Part shown: positions 20,013-31,263 of the stretch, piece by piece | Position numbering within the stretch: position 1 is the first letter of the stretch | Layout of the letters: the number at the start of each line of letters is the position of its first letter | NCBI GenBank assembly: GCA_022539475.1 | Contig: VCMS01000200.1 | Coordinates: forward strand, 1 to 62,660 | DNA from: Gracilaria domingensis | Lineage: Eukaryota > Rhodophyta > Florideophyceae > Gracilariales > Gracilariaceae | Length of the DNA: 62,660 nucleotides | Direction of reading: 5' to 3' | Translations under genes and position numbers: made by a program | Notes under the pieces: model-generated | The model's database searches: none | What the model saw: only the letters and a program-made list of their open reading frames with translations | Told to the model about the DNA's origin: nothing

Positions 20013-22413
20013 ATGACTGATGAGGATAGTTCAAAACGCATCCCTCGCTTCAACGCTCGTCGCGAGGAAGATTTTGTCCTCTGGCAGATGCGGTTCGAAG
20101 CCCTGCTTGAGTCGAAGTAACTTGTCTGCGGTAATGGCAGACCCCATTGGTGATCGCGGAGAAGATGAACTTGAGAGCGCAACGAGACTCAAGGTATCAA
20201 AGGCTCGCATGATCTTGGTACAGGCCCTTGGCGATAAGCCTGTCCGCATGATTTCCTCGGACCGTCGCAACCCCTTTCGGATGTACGAGAAGCTCAAGGA
20301 GCGTTATGCAACTGTCAATGCAGCTACCATGGTGCAGGTTCAGACGGAACTGCACCAAAAGACGTACTCTGAGGACATGAACATGTCAAAGTATATCGAC
20401 GAGATCGAGTCACTGTTCAGCCGACTTGAGGCCATGGAGAGCCGTGTACAGGACTCCATGCAGGTGGATATCCTCTTGGCGAGCTTTGGTAATCTCGGGG
20501 ACACACCGTACGGCCCAGTCATCAGCGCTTTGCAGATCTTGAAGGAATCCGAATTGAATTGGGACTCCGTGACAGCACGCTTGCTCCAGCAGTACAAGAC
20601 AAGAGAACTCGCAAAGCTTAATGTGAGTTCCAATGTTTTTCAAAGTGATTAGAAGACACTGAAGAGCAAGACACGAGTACAGTGCTACTATTGTGGAACG
20701 TTTGGACACTACAAGCGCGAATGTAGAAAGAGGAAGAATGAGATGAAGCCGAGGACAAATGCGACTGACCCGCATTATGCCCTTGTTGTAAGCGAGAGGT
20801 CCGAGAGGTCTTCCTTTGTGGTAGACTCCAGTGCAACCAAAGACATGGTTTCCCATTCAGTGTTTAACAAGCAGTTTCAGTTGACGGTGCCTATAACCAT
20901 TTCCCTTGGAGATGGACGGCAAGTTGTGTCAACAAAAGTCGGAAACTTGCAGTTATTCATTGCAAGACAGCCAGGCGTCGAAGCATCGGTACTCTCTTTG
21001 CATGGGGTGCTACTTGTCCCTGAACTGGATGAGAACCTCATTTCTTGCCGAGCACTCTGCCAGTCAGGTTTTAGTACTATAATAGACAACAATGGATGCA
21101 CATTGTCAGACGGTCAAACCCGAGTAATAATCAAGAATCTGCGGCACGGATTGTTTGAGATTGAAGGTGTTCTCAGACCTTTTGACACCCAATCTGCTCG
21201 GACTGCAACTGTAGAAGTAAGACCTGAAGGACTTGAGCTCTGGCATGCTCGCTTTGGACACACTGATAGGAACAGAATCAGAACGATGAGTTCGGACCAC
21301 TCTGTCGTGGGCCTAGATCTAAGCACGCTGCCAGACAACGGTTCAAGATGTATACCTTGCACGGGAGGGAAGACGCCCCGCCTACACCTTGAGGCACGCT
21401 CTTTGCAGTCCCTTGAGGTAGGAGAGATGATATTTTCGGACACCTGCGGCCCGTTGAAGACAGTCAGCATTGGAGGAAAGAAATATTTCATTACCTTCAC
21501 AGACGGCCGTTCAGAATACCGTGCAGTGACGCTTCTACGAAAGAGCAGTGAAGCCCAGCGGGCTTTCGAAGAATTTCATCGATTCTTTGAAAGTAGATTC
21601 CAATGTGTAGTTCAGTCGCTCCATTCGGACAACGGTTCAGAGTACATTGGGATGCAGAGCTACTTAAAGCAGTTTGGCATAGAGTGGGAGTCCTCAGCAC
21701 CATTTACCCCTCAGCAGAATGGTGTTGCTGAACGGCTGAACCGAACCCTTCTCGACATGGTCCGATCTATGCTTAGCCATGCAGGACTACCACCAAAGTT
21801 CTGGGAAGAGGCCCTGATAACAGCCACAGCCTTGCGAAACGTCACAGGAACCACTAAGAATGATGGGCGTACGCCAATGGAAGAATTGACGGGGCGGAAA
21901 CCGTACGTTGGCCACATGAAGATTTTTGGTTGTGAAGTGTGGCTACATTCGTCGAAAAGGACAAATCTGGAGCCTAAAGCAAAGAGAGGGATTCTGATGA
22001 GATGCCTGCCACATCGGAAGTACAGGGTGTACTTGGTCGATTCCGGAAGAATCACGAAAACACGCCATGCGATCGTTGATGAGACCAAGTTCCGTGGCAG
22101 AGAAATCTTCCGAACCCAGCCTTTGGTTCAGGAAGCTGTATCGGATTCGGTTGATGAGTTGCTTGAGGGGCCGCTAGAAGCTAATGCAGCGGACAAAAGC
22201 GGAACGCCTCAGGAAAACATCCCTGGTTTAATACCAGCCGTTCAGACAGACATGAGTAGTGGACAAGGCACTGAACATGAGACTGGGGATTCTGATGCAG
22301 AACATGACACAGCTGCTGAACCAACGGAGCTCACAGAGTCTGAATTAGAGTTTGTTACATACTATCTTATTCGGAGATACCCCAACCGAGAGAGGCGCCC
22401 TCCAACGAGATAG
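20013..22413 (+). pseudogene. copia-1 gag, protease and integrase
   Basis: The frame opens MTDEDSSKRIPRFNARREED near 20013, shifts around 20110, then runs to 20652 as gag (LKERYATVNAATMVQVQTEL), stops with TAG at 20650-20652, and continues in frame into a CCHC zinc knuckle (CYYCGTFGHYKREC, about 20692). The protease follows (FVVDSSATKDMVSH; the usual DSG is DSS, a one-base loss of the Gly). The integrase has the HHCC module (LWHARFGHTDRN...CIPCTGG) and the D,D,E core (FSDTCGPL, LHSDNGSEYIG, QQNGVAERLNRTL). TAG at 22411-22413 ends the open run. Confidence 0.88.
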
Positions 22414-23198
22414 GAGGCGTCGCGTGTGGCTTCCGTTGAAGACAGTACACATCGATCAGGAACCCCCAGCACCGTTGCAGAAGCTCTGAGCTGCGATGGA
22501 TCCAAGCATTGGAGAGCCGCAATTGATTCCGAACTGAAAACACTACGCCGGATCGGTACATGAGAAAGGGTTTCGCTCCCACTTGGAGCGAAAGTGATAC
22601 AGTCGAAGCTAGTCTTGACGAAGAAGAAACTTGCTGATGGGTCTTTCGACAAGTACAAGGCCAGACTTGTGGCCAAAGGATGTCAACAGGGACATGTTGA
22701 CAACCTGTTTGCTCCGGTGGTCGACTATCCTAGTGTCAGAGTCGTCCTTACCCTGGCAATGAAGCTTGGATGCACTGTGCACCAGATGGACGTCAAGTCC
22801 GCATTTCTCAATGGTTGCATGGACTCGGAGTCAAATGTGTACATGCTACCACCCCACGGCATTGATATGGATCTACAACCTGGAGAAGCATTGCTCCTCA
22901 AACGTACACTGTACGGGCTAAAGAATTCCAATCGAATCTGGTCACAGACTTGGAAAATTTGCCTGCAGGCCCTGGGGTACTCTGCAACACGTTCTGAGGA
23001 ATGTATCTTTGTGAAGGCCACGACCTCCGGCATTACTTTTGTGTTGGTGTATGTCGACGATATCCTTGTCGTAGGAGAGTCTGTGAAGAGTGTGAACAGA
23101 GCCAAGAGAGAACTGCAGTCCAGATTCGAAATGACTGACTTGAGTGAATTGAAGTCATTCTTGGGTGTTGAGTTTAGGAAGGTCAGTGGTGGAATGTC
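22414..23198 (+). pseudogene. copia-1 reverse transcriptase, proximal part
   Basis: The RT starts with the conserved entry block: GT, TGA (22561-22563) where copia RTs have Trp, then ERVSLPLGAKVIQSK, KYKARLVAKGCQQ and the catalytic palm VLVYVDDILVVGES. It breaks off after ELKSFLGVEFRKVSGGM at about 23198, where foreign sequence begins. Confidence 0.88.
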
Positions 23199-23757
23199 GA
23201 GATCTGTCCGAAACGCGTGCCTTCTGGCTCTTCTCAGAGCTAGAGCACGAACCAACGTAGTCCGGACCTGCGGCCCCTGTGAGGCTGTGTGAACGGACGG
23301 CGTCGGGGTTGCACAGTGGCGGCCCCGGAGTGGGCTGCATACGTAGACGGACGAGCGGCCCCGGAGGGGCTGTGTCGCGTAGAAGTCGCAAGACGACGTA
23401 GAGTTGAATATACTTTATTGTAGAAGATAGATTATTGATGATTAAAGACAGTGAAGTCGTTCACCGACAACTAGCTCTCTACTTAAGTACTGTTCGAGAT
23501 AGCGTAAACCTGGTAGACCGCGTATCTCACCGCTGAGCCAGATTAGTTGCAGGAGCTCTAGACAGGCACATATGCGCCTCTAATAAATCAAATACAGCAT
23601 ATCCACGATAATTCTCTCGAGAGAGATATATCTTCTGTATCAGTAAACGTAGTTCCACCACCACACAAATGCGACTCCTACAGTACTCCTCCTGGGTCCC
23701 AAAACCATCGAAATCTAGATACATATCTGGAACATTTCATAATGCATTTCTCTACAT
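23199..23757. mobile_element. Insertion of unknown type inside copia-1
   Basis: About 0.55 kb that does not belong to copia splits RT from RNase H. Its left part has three units containing CGGCCCC...GGGGC-type hairpins (23265-23375). On minus, it reads CACAGCCCCTCCGGGGCCGC, closely resembling 40404-40424. A pol III A-box-like string (TGGCTCAGCGG) lies on minus at 23530-23540. Candidate explanations are a solo LTR or a tRNA-derived SINE. I could not establish target duplications. Confidence 0.55.
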
Positions 23758-24573
23758 GAAATGTGTTTGCGGCAGTCCGGATTCATCGAGAAGTTGCTCC
23801 GAGACTCAGGTATGGCAGACGCAAAGCCCGTCTCAACACCTGCGCAGGTTTCTGGCAATGTAGATGCAGATGCACGACCGTTAGATGTTGCGACACATTC
23901 GCTTTTTCGTGAAGCGCTTGGATCTCTGCTGTACTTGTCGTCACGTTCGCGACCAGACATTGTTTTTGCCGTGAACGCCTTGAGCCGTAAGCAACTGAAC
24001 CCTACCCGTGAAGACTTTGTCTCATTGAAACACGTTCTCAGATATCTACGTGGGTCTTCTCAACTAGGATTACCGTACATAGCTGCGTCGCGGTCTCTTG
24101 AACTCTCTGCCTTTTGCGACAGTGACTGGGCAAGAGACAAAGCCGATCGGAAATTTATAACAGGGTTTGCCATATATTTGGGAGATTGCCTGGTGTGTTG
24201 GAAAACGGCTAAGCAGCGTAGCATAGCGATGTCGACATCTGAGGCTGAGTTCATTGCTCTGTCAGACTGTGTTCGTGAAGTACTCTGGTTGAGAAGTCTG
24301 TTGAAGGAACTTGGTATGCAGCAGAAGAACGCTACTGTGATTCATGAAGACAACACTGGGGCAATTGCTTGGTCTAACTCACAGAGGCGAGCTAAGTATG
24401 TGGACATTCGATTTTACTTTGTCAAGGATGCTGTAGATGCCAAAGAGGTTGCAGTTGTATACTGCCCAACAGCGAGGATGAAGGCCGATATTTTCACTAA
24501 GCCATTGCACCACGGCAGGTTCCTGGAGTTGCGAAATGCACTTGGTCTGCAAGAGATCTGACAATGGGGGGGA
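23758..24573 (+). pseudogene. copia-1 RNase H and polypurine tract
   Basis: Continues the copia pol after the insertion: GFIEKLLRDSGMADAKPVST, ALGSLLYLSSRSRPDIVFAV, then the RNase H motifs CDSDWARDKADRKFITGF, AMSTSEAEFIALSDCVREVL, IHEDNTGAIAWS and ADIFTKPLH. Stop TGA at 24559-24561, followed by the G-rich polypurine tract and the right LTR. Confidence 0.9.
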
Positions 24574-24814
24574 TGATATGATGACTTGACTTTGAATTGT
24601 CAGATCTAACGTGAGTAGATAATTCTTAGAATATCTGTTATCGACAGCTACACTGACTTGTGTGGATGAAGCTCCCTGAAGTAGGCTTCTACATACTAGT
24701 ACTGGTTTTATAAGGGGTTTACAGTGCTGCGACTAAGATAAAAGGACTACCGTTTCCGGGTAGAACCCAAACCGGGTAACTATCCACCAAACCTCCGCCC
24801 GACCCTGTGCATCA
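24574..24814 (+). repeat. copia-1 3' LTR
   Basis: 241 bp, ends GCATCA, followed by AATAC, the target duplication. Confidence 0.9.
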
Positions 24815-26039
24815 AATACTTTAGACCCTGCAAGCTTGGAAAGTTCCTGCTCAATGTTGGGCATAGAAAACTGGTGACGGACGGTGTACTTGTTCACAGG
24901 ACGGAGGTCTACGGTGAAACGAAATCTGGCGGGGCCAGGTTTGGAGATTATAAACGGAGCGCTTGCCCATGGGGATGTCGGGTTGGCATAAGCCATTCCA
25001 GTGTTGACGAAATCGCTGACGAACTGCTCCAAGAACTTCCGTTGTTCTTGTGAGTAGTTGCGTAGTGGTACGCGGACAAGTTTTCCGTCTGGGGTCAATT
25101 CTACCTTCAACCGTCGGATGTTTGCTGGGGGTTCTGCTGATAGAGCGACTCGAAAAACGTCGATGTTCTCATCGAGAATGGTGTGCAGTTTGGAGATATG
25201 GGTGTTATTTAGTCCTTCTCTTCGTGCGTTCTCTACCATGTCGTTGACAGCAGCTTCAATCTCTTCGTGTTCGTCCTCGTCAATGGGATCCAACAGAGAT
25301 GGGTCAGGAAAAGGGTCTTGTTCATGTCGGGCTGCTTGGTAGCTGACAAGAGGACGGTCTGGCGCGGGATGGCGTGTTTGACTTCTGCGTCGGCGACGTC
25401 GGACTTGGATGTACGCGCAATCATCAAGCGACTTACATATCATTGGCTTGACTCCACAATGGGCTCACCGACTTCAGAGCAGTCAGCTCCGTTCAGCGCA
25501 AAGCGATTGTTGTCCAAAAGCGTCGCTATGTCTACGCGCAGATGGCGTAATACAGGAAAGCCGATGAGGAGTTCCTCACACGCCAATTCATCGTCGGCGA
25601 CCAGATACGTGATGTTCACAAGAGCGAGGCTTCCCGAGGCGAGGTGGAGCACTGTGCGTGGCGTGGTCCAGGACCGTGAAAACGAGAAAGTTTGCGGTTC
25701 GGCTTCTGACTTGAGTGCTACAGAAAGACAGGTTTTCTTGATGGCGGATATTTTTCCAATTCCTCTCAAGGCAGCTTTCTCAGCCAAACGAGGTGAGACA
25801 ATACTGTCATCGTTCCCGTCATCACACCTTCCAGTTCCATCAAGAAATATCGTGCCATCGGAGACTGTGATTACACAAGAAGAGGTGCTCGGGAAGCTGG
25901 AATGTGGGCGAATTCGGTTGACGGATTCCTTGGAGACTGCATAGGTACTACCTTCACGAGAACCTGATCTGTTTCCTTGGCCTCGCGTGGATTTGCTCGG
26001 ACCGTCTGCAGCCTTCTGAGCTGCAAATACAGCCTTCAT
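24815..26039 (-). pseudogene. gypsy-1 protease and proximal reverse transcriptase
   Basis: 26039-25440 contains the aspartic protease region (GRCDDGNDDSIVSPRLAEKA, with DDG in place of DSG/DTG, and LLIGFPVLRHLRVDI). 25443-24815 is the pol linker and RT start (PANIRRLKVELTPDGKLVRV, SPWASAPFIISKPGPARFRF, VDLRPVNKYTVRHQ, SKLAGSKVF). At 24815 the RT is cut by copia-1 and resumes at 19722 on the other side. The two sections are in different frames. Confidence 0.82.
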
Positions 26040-26958
26040 TTATTTTTTTTCTTCAGATGAGGCCTTCTCACAGTCGTCTACTAAATGTCGTAACCCCTTG
26101 GCGGCGCAGAGTGGGTGTGGACACGGCGTTGGAGGCCTGCGCGAGCCAGTCTCACGTAGGTTGTTGGACGGGCCCGCGTTGCCGCTAGAATTCTGCTTCT
26201 GAGCGGCAAGTTCCTTTCCGTCGCGCTTACGCGACCTCGGAGCCGCTGATATACTGCAGTCGATATCCTCGAAGGACTGAGACAATTTTATTGCGTGCTG
26301 GAAAAAGGCGTTGAAATCGTTCTTCAGTTTGGAATGCGAAAACTCAATGTTCGATTCCAATTTCTGGCGAAACCACTTTGGGCGCACGGCAGAAATGATA
26401 TGCTTTATGGAAATCTTTGGGCGAGATTCGATCACCCACTTCACGCTATTACGCCTAAGAGGAAAAAAGTTAGGATGCAAACAGGTTTTCCATTCGCATA
26501 GGTGCCGAAAGATCGTGCATGTTCATAGAGAGTTCTTTCTCTACCATTGAATTTAGCGCTTCTAAAGACACTGCAGTCCTTTTTATCTGGGCGCGGTCCT
26601 CCAAAAATTGACGTAGCATATGGTCTGTTTGCATGCTTGCGTCGGATAATTTAGGTATCAGCTGTAAATCGACGATTGATTCTATCCATTCCGGGTCACA
26701 GCAATATACCAAGTTTACGGGGCGTACTGGCTCTGTTGTAGTTGAGTCCACAACAGCGAGTTGCAGATCTTTTGCGGTAATTTCCTTGCGATATCGGTCA
26801 TTTGCGACCAAAAACCTTCTGATTGACGCGGAATCAGTGCGAAGTAAGCGCGGATGGTTGATTGAGGTCGAAACAAAAGACGGTTCTGTAAAGGTAACCT
26901 GCGGTTGCGACTCATCCGGCTGGCTGTTGACCTCGGAGCTTGATGATGCTCTTGACAT
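26040..26958 (-). pseudogene. gypsy-1 gag
   Basis: 26958-26470 encodes an N-terminal gag (MSRASSSSEVNSQPDESQPQ; TDSASIRRFLVANDRYRKEI); a frameshift near 26475 leads into 26480-26040 (FRQKLESNIEFSHSKLKNDF, RPPTPCPHPLCAAKGLRHLV) with a degenerate zinc-knuckle-like Cys/His cluster. The XXIRRFLxxxxxY pattern is common in gypsy gags of algae and oomycetes. Confidence 0.75.
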
Positions 26959-27007
26959 GCTGATCGAACATTATTCTTGAACTAGCGTAGCGATAGCCAG
27001 TGATCAC

Positions 27008-27266
27008 TGTAGCGAACTACGAGAGTGTTCGTGAAAAGTGTGAGAGTTTGATGCCTCTATTTTACTGAGAGGGCAAAGAATGACTGCTTAAAAGCAGTCG
27101 AGTGACGCTGAATTGGGAAACGACTCGCTATCCGAATGTTTCCCAATCGGGAGCTCTACCCACGAGTGCGACCTACAGTGTCCTGCAACTCGTGGGGTCT
27201 TAGGTGGCCGTTCTGGCCGGCAACCTACGCAGATCTACAACTGTACTGAAGCCAGAACTGGCTACA
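27008..27266 (-). repeat. gypsy-1 5' LTR
   Basis: 259 bp, followed on the right by CTGTA. Differs from 16821-17079 only by four transitions. Confidence 0.92.
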
Positions 27267-27271
27267 CTGTA

Positions 27272-27861
27272 GCAGTAAACTTCTGTTTTAGCAATAAACT
27301 TCTGTTTATCGGGTTCTATCGAAAATTCTCTGGCACCATGAAAGCTTAGCAACTGATAATTTCTTAGTCACTTTAATATGTTGCATGTTGCTCTCGATCA
27401 AAGCATAGTAGACAATTGCTAGAAAATGATGTAATATCTTTCTTCCAATACCTTCCCTCAGCTCCCTGTAGGTCCTTTGTCGTTCTTAAAGAACTGACAA
27501 GGAAGATTAGAAGTAAAGGAGCCTAACGTTTCTTGACCTTCTTCTGAGGAAGAAAGCAAGCAGTCGCCAGGGACTTTAGAGCAGTCTCTGGTTCTTTTTG
27601 GCACTTTCTCATACAGATCTTTCGATTCTGTTACACTAGGTGGCTACGTATGTAACAACACCAAGCGTAATTGCATCTCCTTTGACAAAATTTGTTACAG
27701 AAATCATGCTTGATGTTATTAAGGTTAAATATATCAGTTGCATCTCAGGCCGAGCAGTAAATTCTTGTCCTCGATATCTAGTCCGAACTCCGGCTGAGCA
27801 AATTAGCGGACGACCGAGGGGCAGGTTTCTACTATACAAAGAAGATTCAGTGATTCGTTTT
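27272..27861. other. Intergenic, AT-rich
   Basis: 3' flank shared by gypsy-1 and ASPIC gene 1. I see no gene or repeat, apart from short duplicated AAACTTCTGTTT strings at about 27287-27307. Confidence 0.5.
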
Positions 27862-29364
27862 TCACAGTACGCCCACAACAACCGTCCGCCCCGCGCGCAC
27901 GTTGTCAACACTCTCAACCTTTCCATTCGTGTATCGCACCGAGATAGAATCCACCACGTTGCGTCCACCCAGTCCAAAGTGCAGCGTCTCCATGTACGAA
28001 TGTGACACCGAAGTTCCCGGAGATCCAACCCGTCTCACCATGCTCAGCGCGCCCGCCCGCACCGTCACCACCGCGTTCAGCGGCGTGCAGCTCCGATCCG
28101 ACGGATTGCCCACCCGCACGTGCACATAGTTGCCGCTGCTCTCCATCACGTTGTGGAGCACATGATAAGTGCCGCCAACCGCCACGTCGTCGTGGTCGCC
28201 CTCGCTCATGATCAGGTCCACCTTGCCGTCCATATCGTAATCCACCGCCGCGGCCATATCGCCGCGCGTGTCCGCCGCGTGCGACGTGAGGCCGTCCACG
28301 CGTCGGAATGAGCCGTTGCCGTTGTTGAGCAGCACGATATCATCGCCCCGGTACTGCGACACGTGCAGATCCATCAGCCCGTCGTTGTTAAAGTCGCCCG
28401 TCGTCACGCCGCGCGAGTGCGTGCCGCGCGGAATGCGCGCCTGCTCGCTCACGTCAAAGTAGCGCCCGTCGCGGTTTTCCAGCAGAATGTCGTGGTACAC
28501 CGTGTCGGGCATCCAGAAGCCGATTCGGTCTCGCGCCAGGTACAGGTCAAAGTCGCCGTCGCCGTCAAAGTCGATCTCGGCCACGGACACAACGCCCTCG
28601 CGCGCCATGTTTGGCGGCAGCACCGAGCTCGACACGTCCACCATGTTGAACGGCGACACCAGCTTCCACACCGTGAAGAAGTAGTAGCTCAGCACCTCCA
28701 TCACGCCGTCGTTCTCGATATCGGTCACGACGGCGAGCGGGTTCCTCGTCCATTCGAAGCCGCCGTTCAACGTGCGCAGCGCAAACTTCATGTGGCCCAC
28801 GTTCTCGTACGCAAACTGATGCTTGCCTTCCATCGCCCACGCGTTGGTGTAGATCGCGTCGGGCCAGTACGGGTGTGCGCCCATGGAGAGGTCGAGGTAC
28901 ACGGCGGTTCTACCGCGTCCGCCGCGCTCCGTGATGGCGGCCTGCTGCGTGACCTCGATGATGGAGCGATTGTACGGGTTGACCTCGAACATGAGCGGGT
29001 GTGCCGGGTTGAGGCCAAAGTTGCCGCCCACTGACAGCGTGAAGCGCATGTTCTTGTGCCAGGGCGACACGGGGAAGGCGGAGAAGCCGTGCGAGTCGTG
29101 GAAGATGCCCCAGTGCGGCTTGGTGAAGGTGCCGTCGCCGTTGTTGAAGTACATCTCGGTGAAGGTGGAGTCGTGGTGACAGAAGAGCAGGTCGGGGAGA
29201 CCATCTCGATCGAGATCGATGACGGAGGGACCGCCGTACTTCTTGACCTTTCCGGAGCGCAGATTGATGCCAGCTGCTACTGTGACGTCGCGGAAGGAGG
29301 GGTCGGCGGCAATGGCGGCCGAGAAGAAAAGTAAGGCTGTTAGGATTAGGCTTCGTAAAGTCAT
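27862..29364 (-). CDS. Secreted FG-GAP/VCBS + ASPIC/UnbV protein, copy 1
   Basis: A 500-residue, single-exon protein. Residues 1-20 (MTLRSLILTALLFFSAAIAA) are a signal peptide. Several FG-GAP/VCBS beta-propeller repeats carry calcium-type loops: DLDRDGLPDLL, DFDGDGDFDLYL, DFNNDGLMDLHVS and DYDMDGKVDLIMS. The C-terminus is an ASPIC/UnbV domain (SYMETLHFGLGGRNVVDSIS). This layout is that of CRTAC1-like extracellular proteins, so secretion and calcium or matrix binding are likely; no enzyme activity is implied. ATG at 29364 is the first start and directly precedes the signal peptide. The mature part differs from copy 2 (31264-32766) at about four residues, while leader and flanks differ strongly. 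Stop is TGA. Confidence 0.93.
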   Translation of the reverse strand: MTLRSLILTALLFFSAAIAADPSFRDVTVAAGINLRSGKVKKYGGPSVIDLDRDGLPDLLFCHHDSTFTEMYFNNGDGTFTKPHWGIFHDSHGFSAFPVSPWHKNMRFTLSVGGNFGLNPAHPLMFEVNPYNRSIIEVTQQAAITERGGRGRTAVYLDLSMGAHPYWPDAIYTNAWAMEGKHQFAYENVGHMKFALRTLNGGFEWTRNPLAVVTDIENDGVMEVLSYYFFTVWKLVSPFNMVDVSSSVLPPNMAREGVVSVAEIDFDGDGDFDLYLARDRIGFWMPDTVYHDILLENRDGRYFDVSEQARIPRGTHSRGVTTGDFNNDGLMDLHVSQYRGDDIVLLNNGNGSFRRVDGLTSHAADTRGDMAAAVDYDMDGKVDLIMSEGDHDDVAVGGTYHVLHNVMESSGNYVHVRVGNPSDRSCTPLNAVVTVRAGALSMVRRVGSPGTSVSHSYMETLHFGLGGRNVVDSISVRYTNGKVESVDNVRAGRTVVVGVL

Positions 29365-31263
29365 TACGAGTTAGAGAGTTGAGTGAGTCGGAGGTTTAGT
29401 TATGTTGTGTGCGTGATGCTGAGAGCTTGATTGAGGTTGGGAGTGTCGGTGGATTGCGGGTGTGATGGCAGCTTAAATAGAAAATGTGCCGTCGAGGACG
29501 AGCAGTGCGCGGCTGGATGGAGGATAGGGTGTGACATGCAGGCAGCTCTCCGCCAACGGCGAGAAATTTTCTTTGGGGGCAAAAAGCAGGAATGAGGCAA
29601 GCCATAATCGTGCGCCATTGCTCTGGGCGCGTACATGGTCACGCGATTCACGATTCACGCGGACAGGGCAGCGAGTGGGGCGGTGGGTGAGGAATGCGGA
29701 GGCGCCCCCTCAGCCGCGAACCTTCGGCAAAGCTCATTGAAAATGCGTCAAAATGACGGCGTCAACTGCGTGGTCGCATCGACGCAGATCACAATGGGGG
29801 AGTGACAGGCGCAAGTGACAGCGGCGCCGTGTCTGTAATCGATGTGCGCCAATCACAGCGGCGGATGCGTTTTTTTTACAGTTGTGGATTTTGTGCCGAA
29901 ATTTAGGATGGGGAGGATTTGGCTGTCACGTGTGTAACCGTCGCCGTTTGTTTACAGCCAGCGGCTGGGGACGCTTTTTTTTTCCTTTTTGGTGATGACA
30001 GTGACGACGCCTCACGCGTGCGGCAGCGGTTCCAAGCGCGTGCATGCTGTGCGACAAGTGCATCCGGTGGTGTGGAAGCTCTGGTTGGCGCCTCGATAAC
30101 TGAATAGGGATATACCTTTGTCCTTGTCTAACCAGCTTGAGTTGGTTTTTCATTAGTAACACAGGCGGTTCTATAGAGGAATAAAAGTCCAAGTTGTGAC
30201 ATAAAAGTTTGGAACCAATGCGTCAACCACCGCTCTAAGGGCATCATGCTTGGAAAACTGTTCCCATTTGCATTTGCTCAGGCACAGCTTTGCAAGTGCA
30301 ATTACAAAGCGCCGCTTGCATTTTGCTCGAGGCTAGCCGCGCTCGCCCGGTTTCTCGCGGCGAGGAACAGATGGAGCTCGTTTACTGGTCGTTTCTGGCT
30401 GTCTCGCCGGGGCGGAACGGCTCGTCGGGAGCGTTCCTGCCCCGCAGCTTTTCAAAGCTACCTTTCGCGACGAACATGCAAGTACGTATCGTTTCAATTG
30501 CAAACTTGTTATCGTTAGAAGATCTGGTACAGCACTCTTTTTAGGGTATGCTTTCTTGTCGCACTGCATTCCCGTACTTGCAGTTTTGAACAGAGCTGTT
30601 CGAGACCCTGCCTCTCTTGAAACAGCGCTGTTCCGCGCTTCACTGCGGCCCGGTTTTGACTTGTTCTTCCGCTGCGCGCGACCTGACGCGCACACCCGGC
30701 GCTCATACGGCAAAGGGCTCCAACCGGCGCGCACATGCGACGCACTGTCCCAAGCGGCGCGTGGCGGGTGCGGCATCGCGCCGCAAATGAGGCGCAAGTG
30801 ACAGCCGTGAGCGCGTGTCGCAACAATGAAAAAAAAAATGTCACACTCGTGAGCCATTTTTATTTATCCTGCGCGGATTTGCTTCGCATGCGGCACGCAG
30901 CGTCGACTTGTGCGCCTTGTGCTCCCTTTTCTCAGCTGCCAACAAAGGCGCGCGGAAATGCTCTTACCGCGCGCCGCTTTCTGCCGACAGCGCGGCGTGC
31001 GCGTGGGCGCGCTTTGACAAACGATTACATCGCCCGCGGCGCTTGTAGCGATTTTTCTTTTTCGTTGCACGTCACCGCCACGGTGCGCGGGCGCTGTCTT
31101 CGTAAGGGGCCATGATATCGATACCGTATAAAACTGCGCCTCCCGTTTCAACGTTTGCTCTCCCTCGCTCTCTCTCCTTCTACTCCAGTGCATCAGTACA
31201 GCAAGCCGCTAACCCAAGCTCCGAGATTAACTTCACTAACTGCACTTGCAATTCCCTCACAAA
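29365..31263. promoter_or_regulatory. Divergent intergenic region between ASPIC genes 1 and 2
   Basis: It must hold both promoters. A weak TATA-like TATTTAA lies on minus at 29473-29479, 109 bp before the gene 1 start. A clear TATA box, TATAAAAC, lies on plus at 31127-31134, 130 bp before the gene 2 start. An identical 16-mer, AGGCGCAAGTGACAGC, occurs at 29807-29822 and 30790-30805, about 450 bp from each start. No gene seen in between. Confidence 0.6.

Larger units (their letters stand above)
19723..24814 (+). mobile_element. Ty1/Copia LTR retrotransposon (copia-1) inside gypsy-1
   Basis: Two 241-bp LTRs (19723-19963 and 24574-24814), starting TGATAT and ending GCATCA, are flanked by the 5-bp target duplication AATAC (19718-19722 and 24815-24819). 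One base after the left LTR is TGGTAGCATCGCC, a primer-binding site of initiator-tRNA-Met type. AATGGGGGGGA just before the right LTR is the polypurine tract. The order gag, protease, integrase, RT, RNase H marks it as copia. The LTRs differ at seven positions. It carries three in-frame stops and a 0.55-kb foreign insertion, so it is dead. Confidence 0.93.
16821..27266 (-). mobile_element. Ty3/Gypsy LTR retrotransposon (gypsy-1), interrupted by copia-1
   Basis: The element is bounded by two 259-bp LTRs that start TGTAGC and end GCTACA on the + strand, and by a perfect 5-bp target duplication CTGTA (16816-16820 and 27267-27271). Gag, protease, RT, RNase H, integrase and chromodomain all read on minus, so the right LTR is the 5' LTR. 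The LTRs differ at only four positions, all transitions. Removing copia-1 (19723-24814) brings the two halves of RT together. The coding region has several frameshifts and stops, so it is no longer autonomous. Confidence 0.92.

Noticed and set aside
7880..22563. Nuclear code with UGA read as Trp
   Set aside because: Several TGAs stand at Trp positions, but ASPIC 1 and the zinc-finger gene end in TGA at natural ends, and other TGAs stand at Arg or unclear positions. Mutation decay explains all.
28363..29034. Antisense frames over the ASPIC genes, rich in Val and His
   Set aside because: Mirror images of GC-rich codons in the real genes, present in all three copies at the same places.
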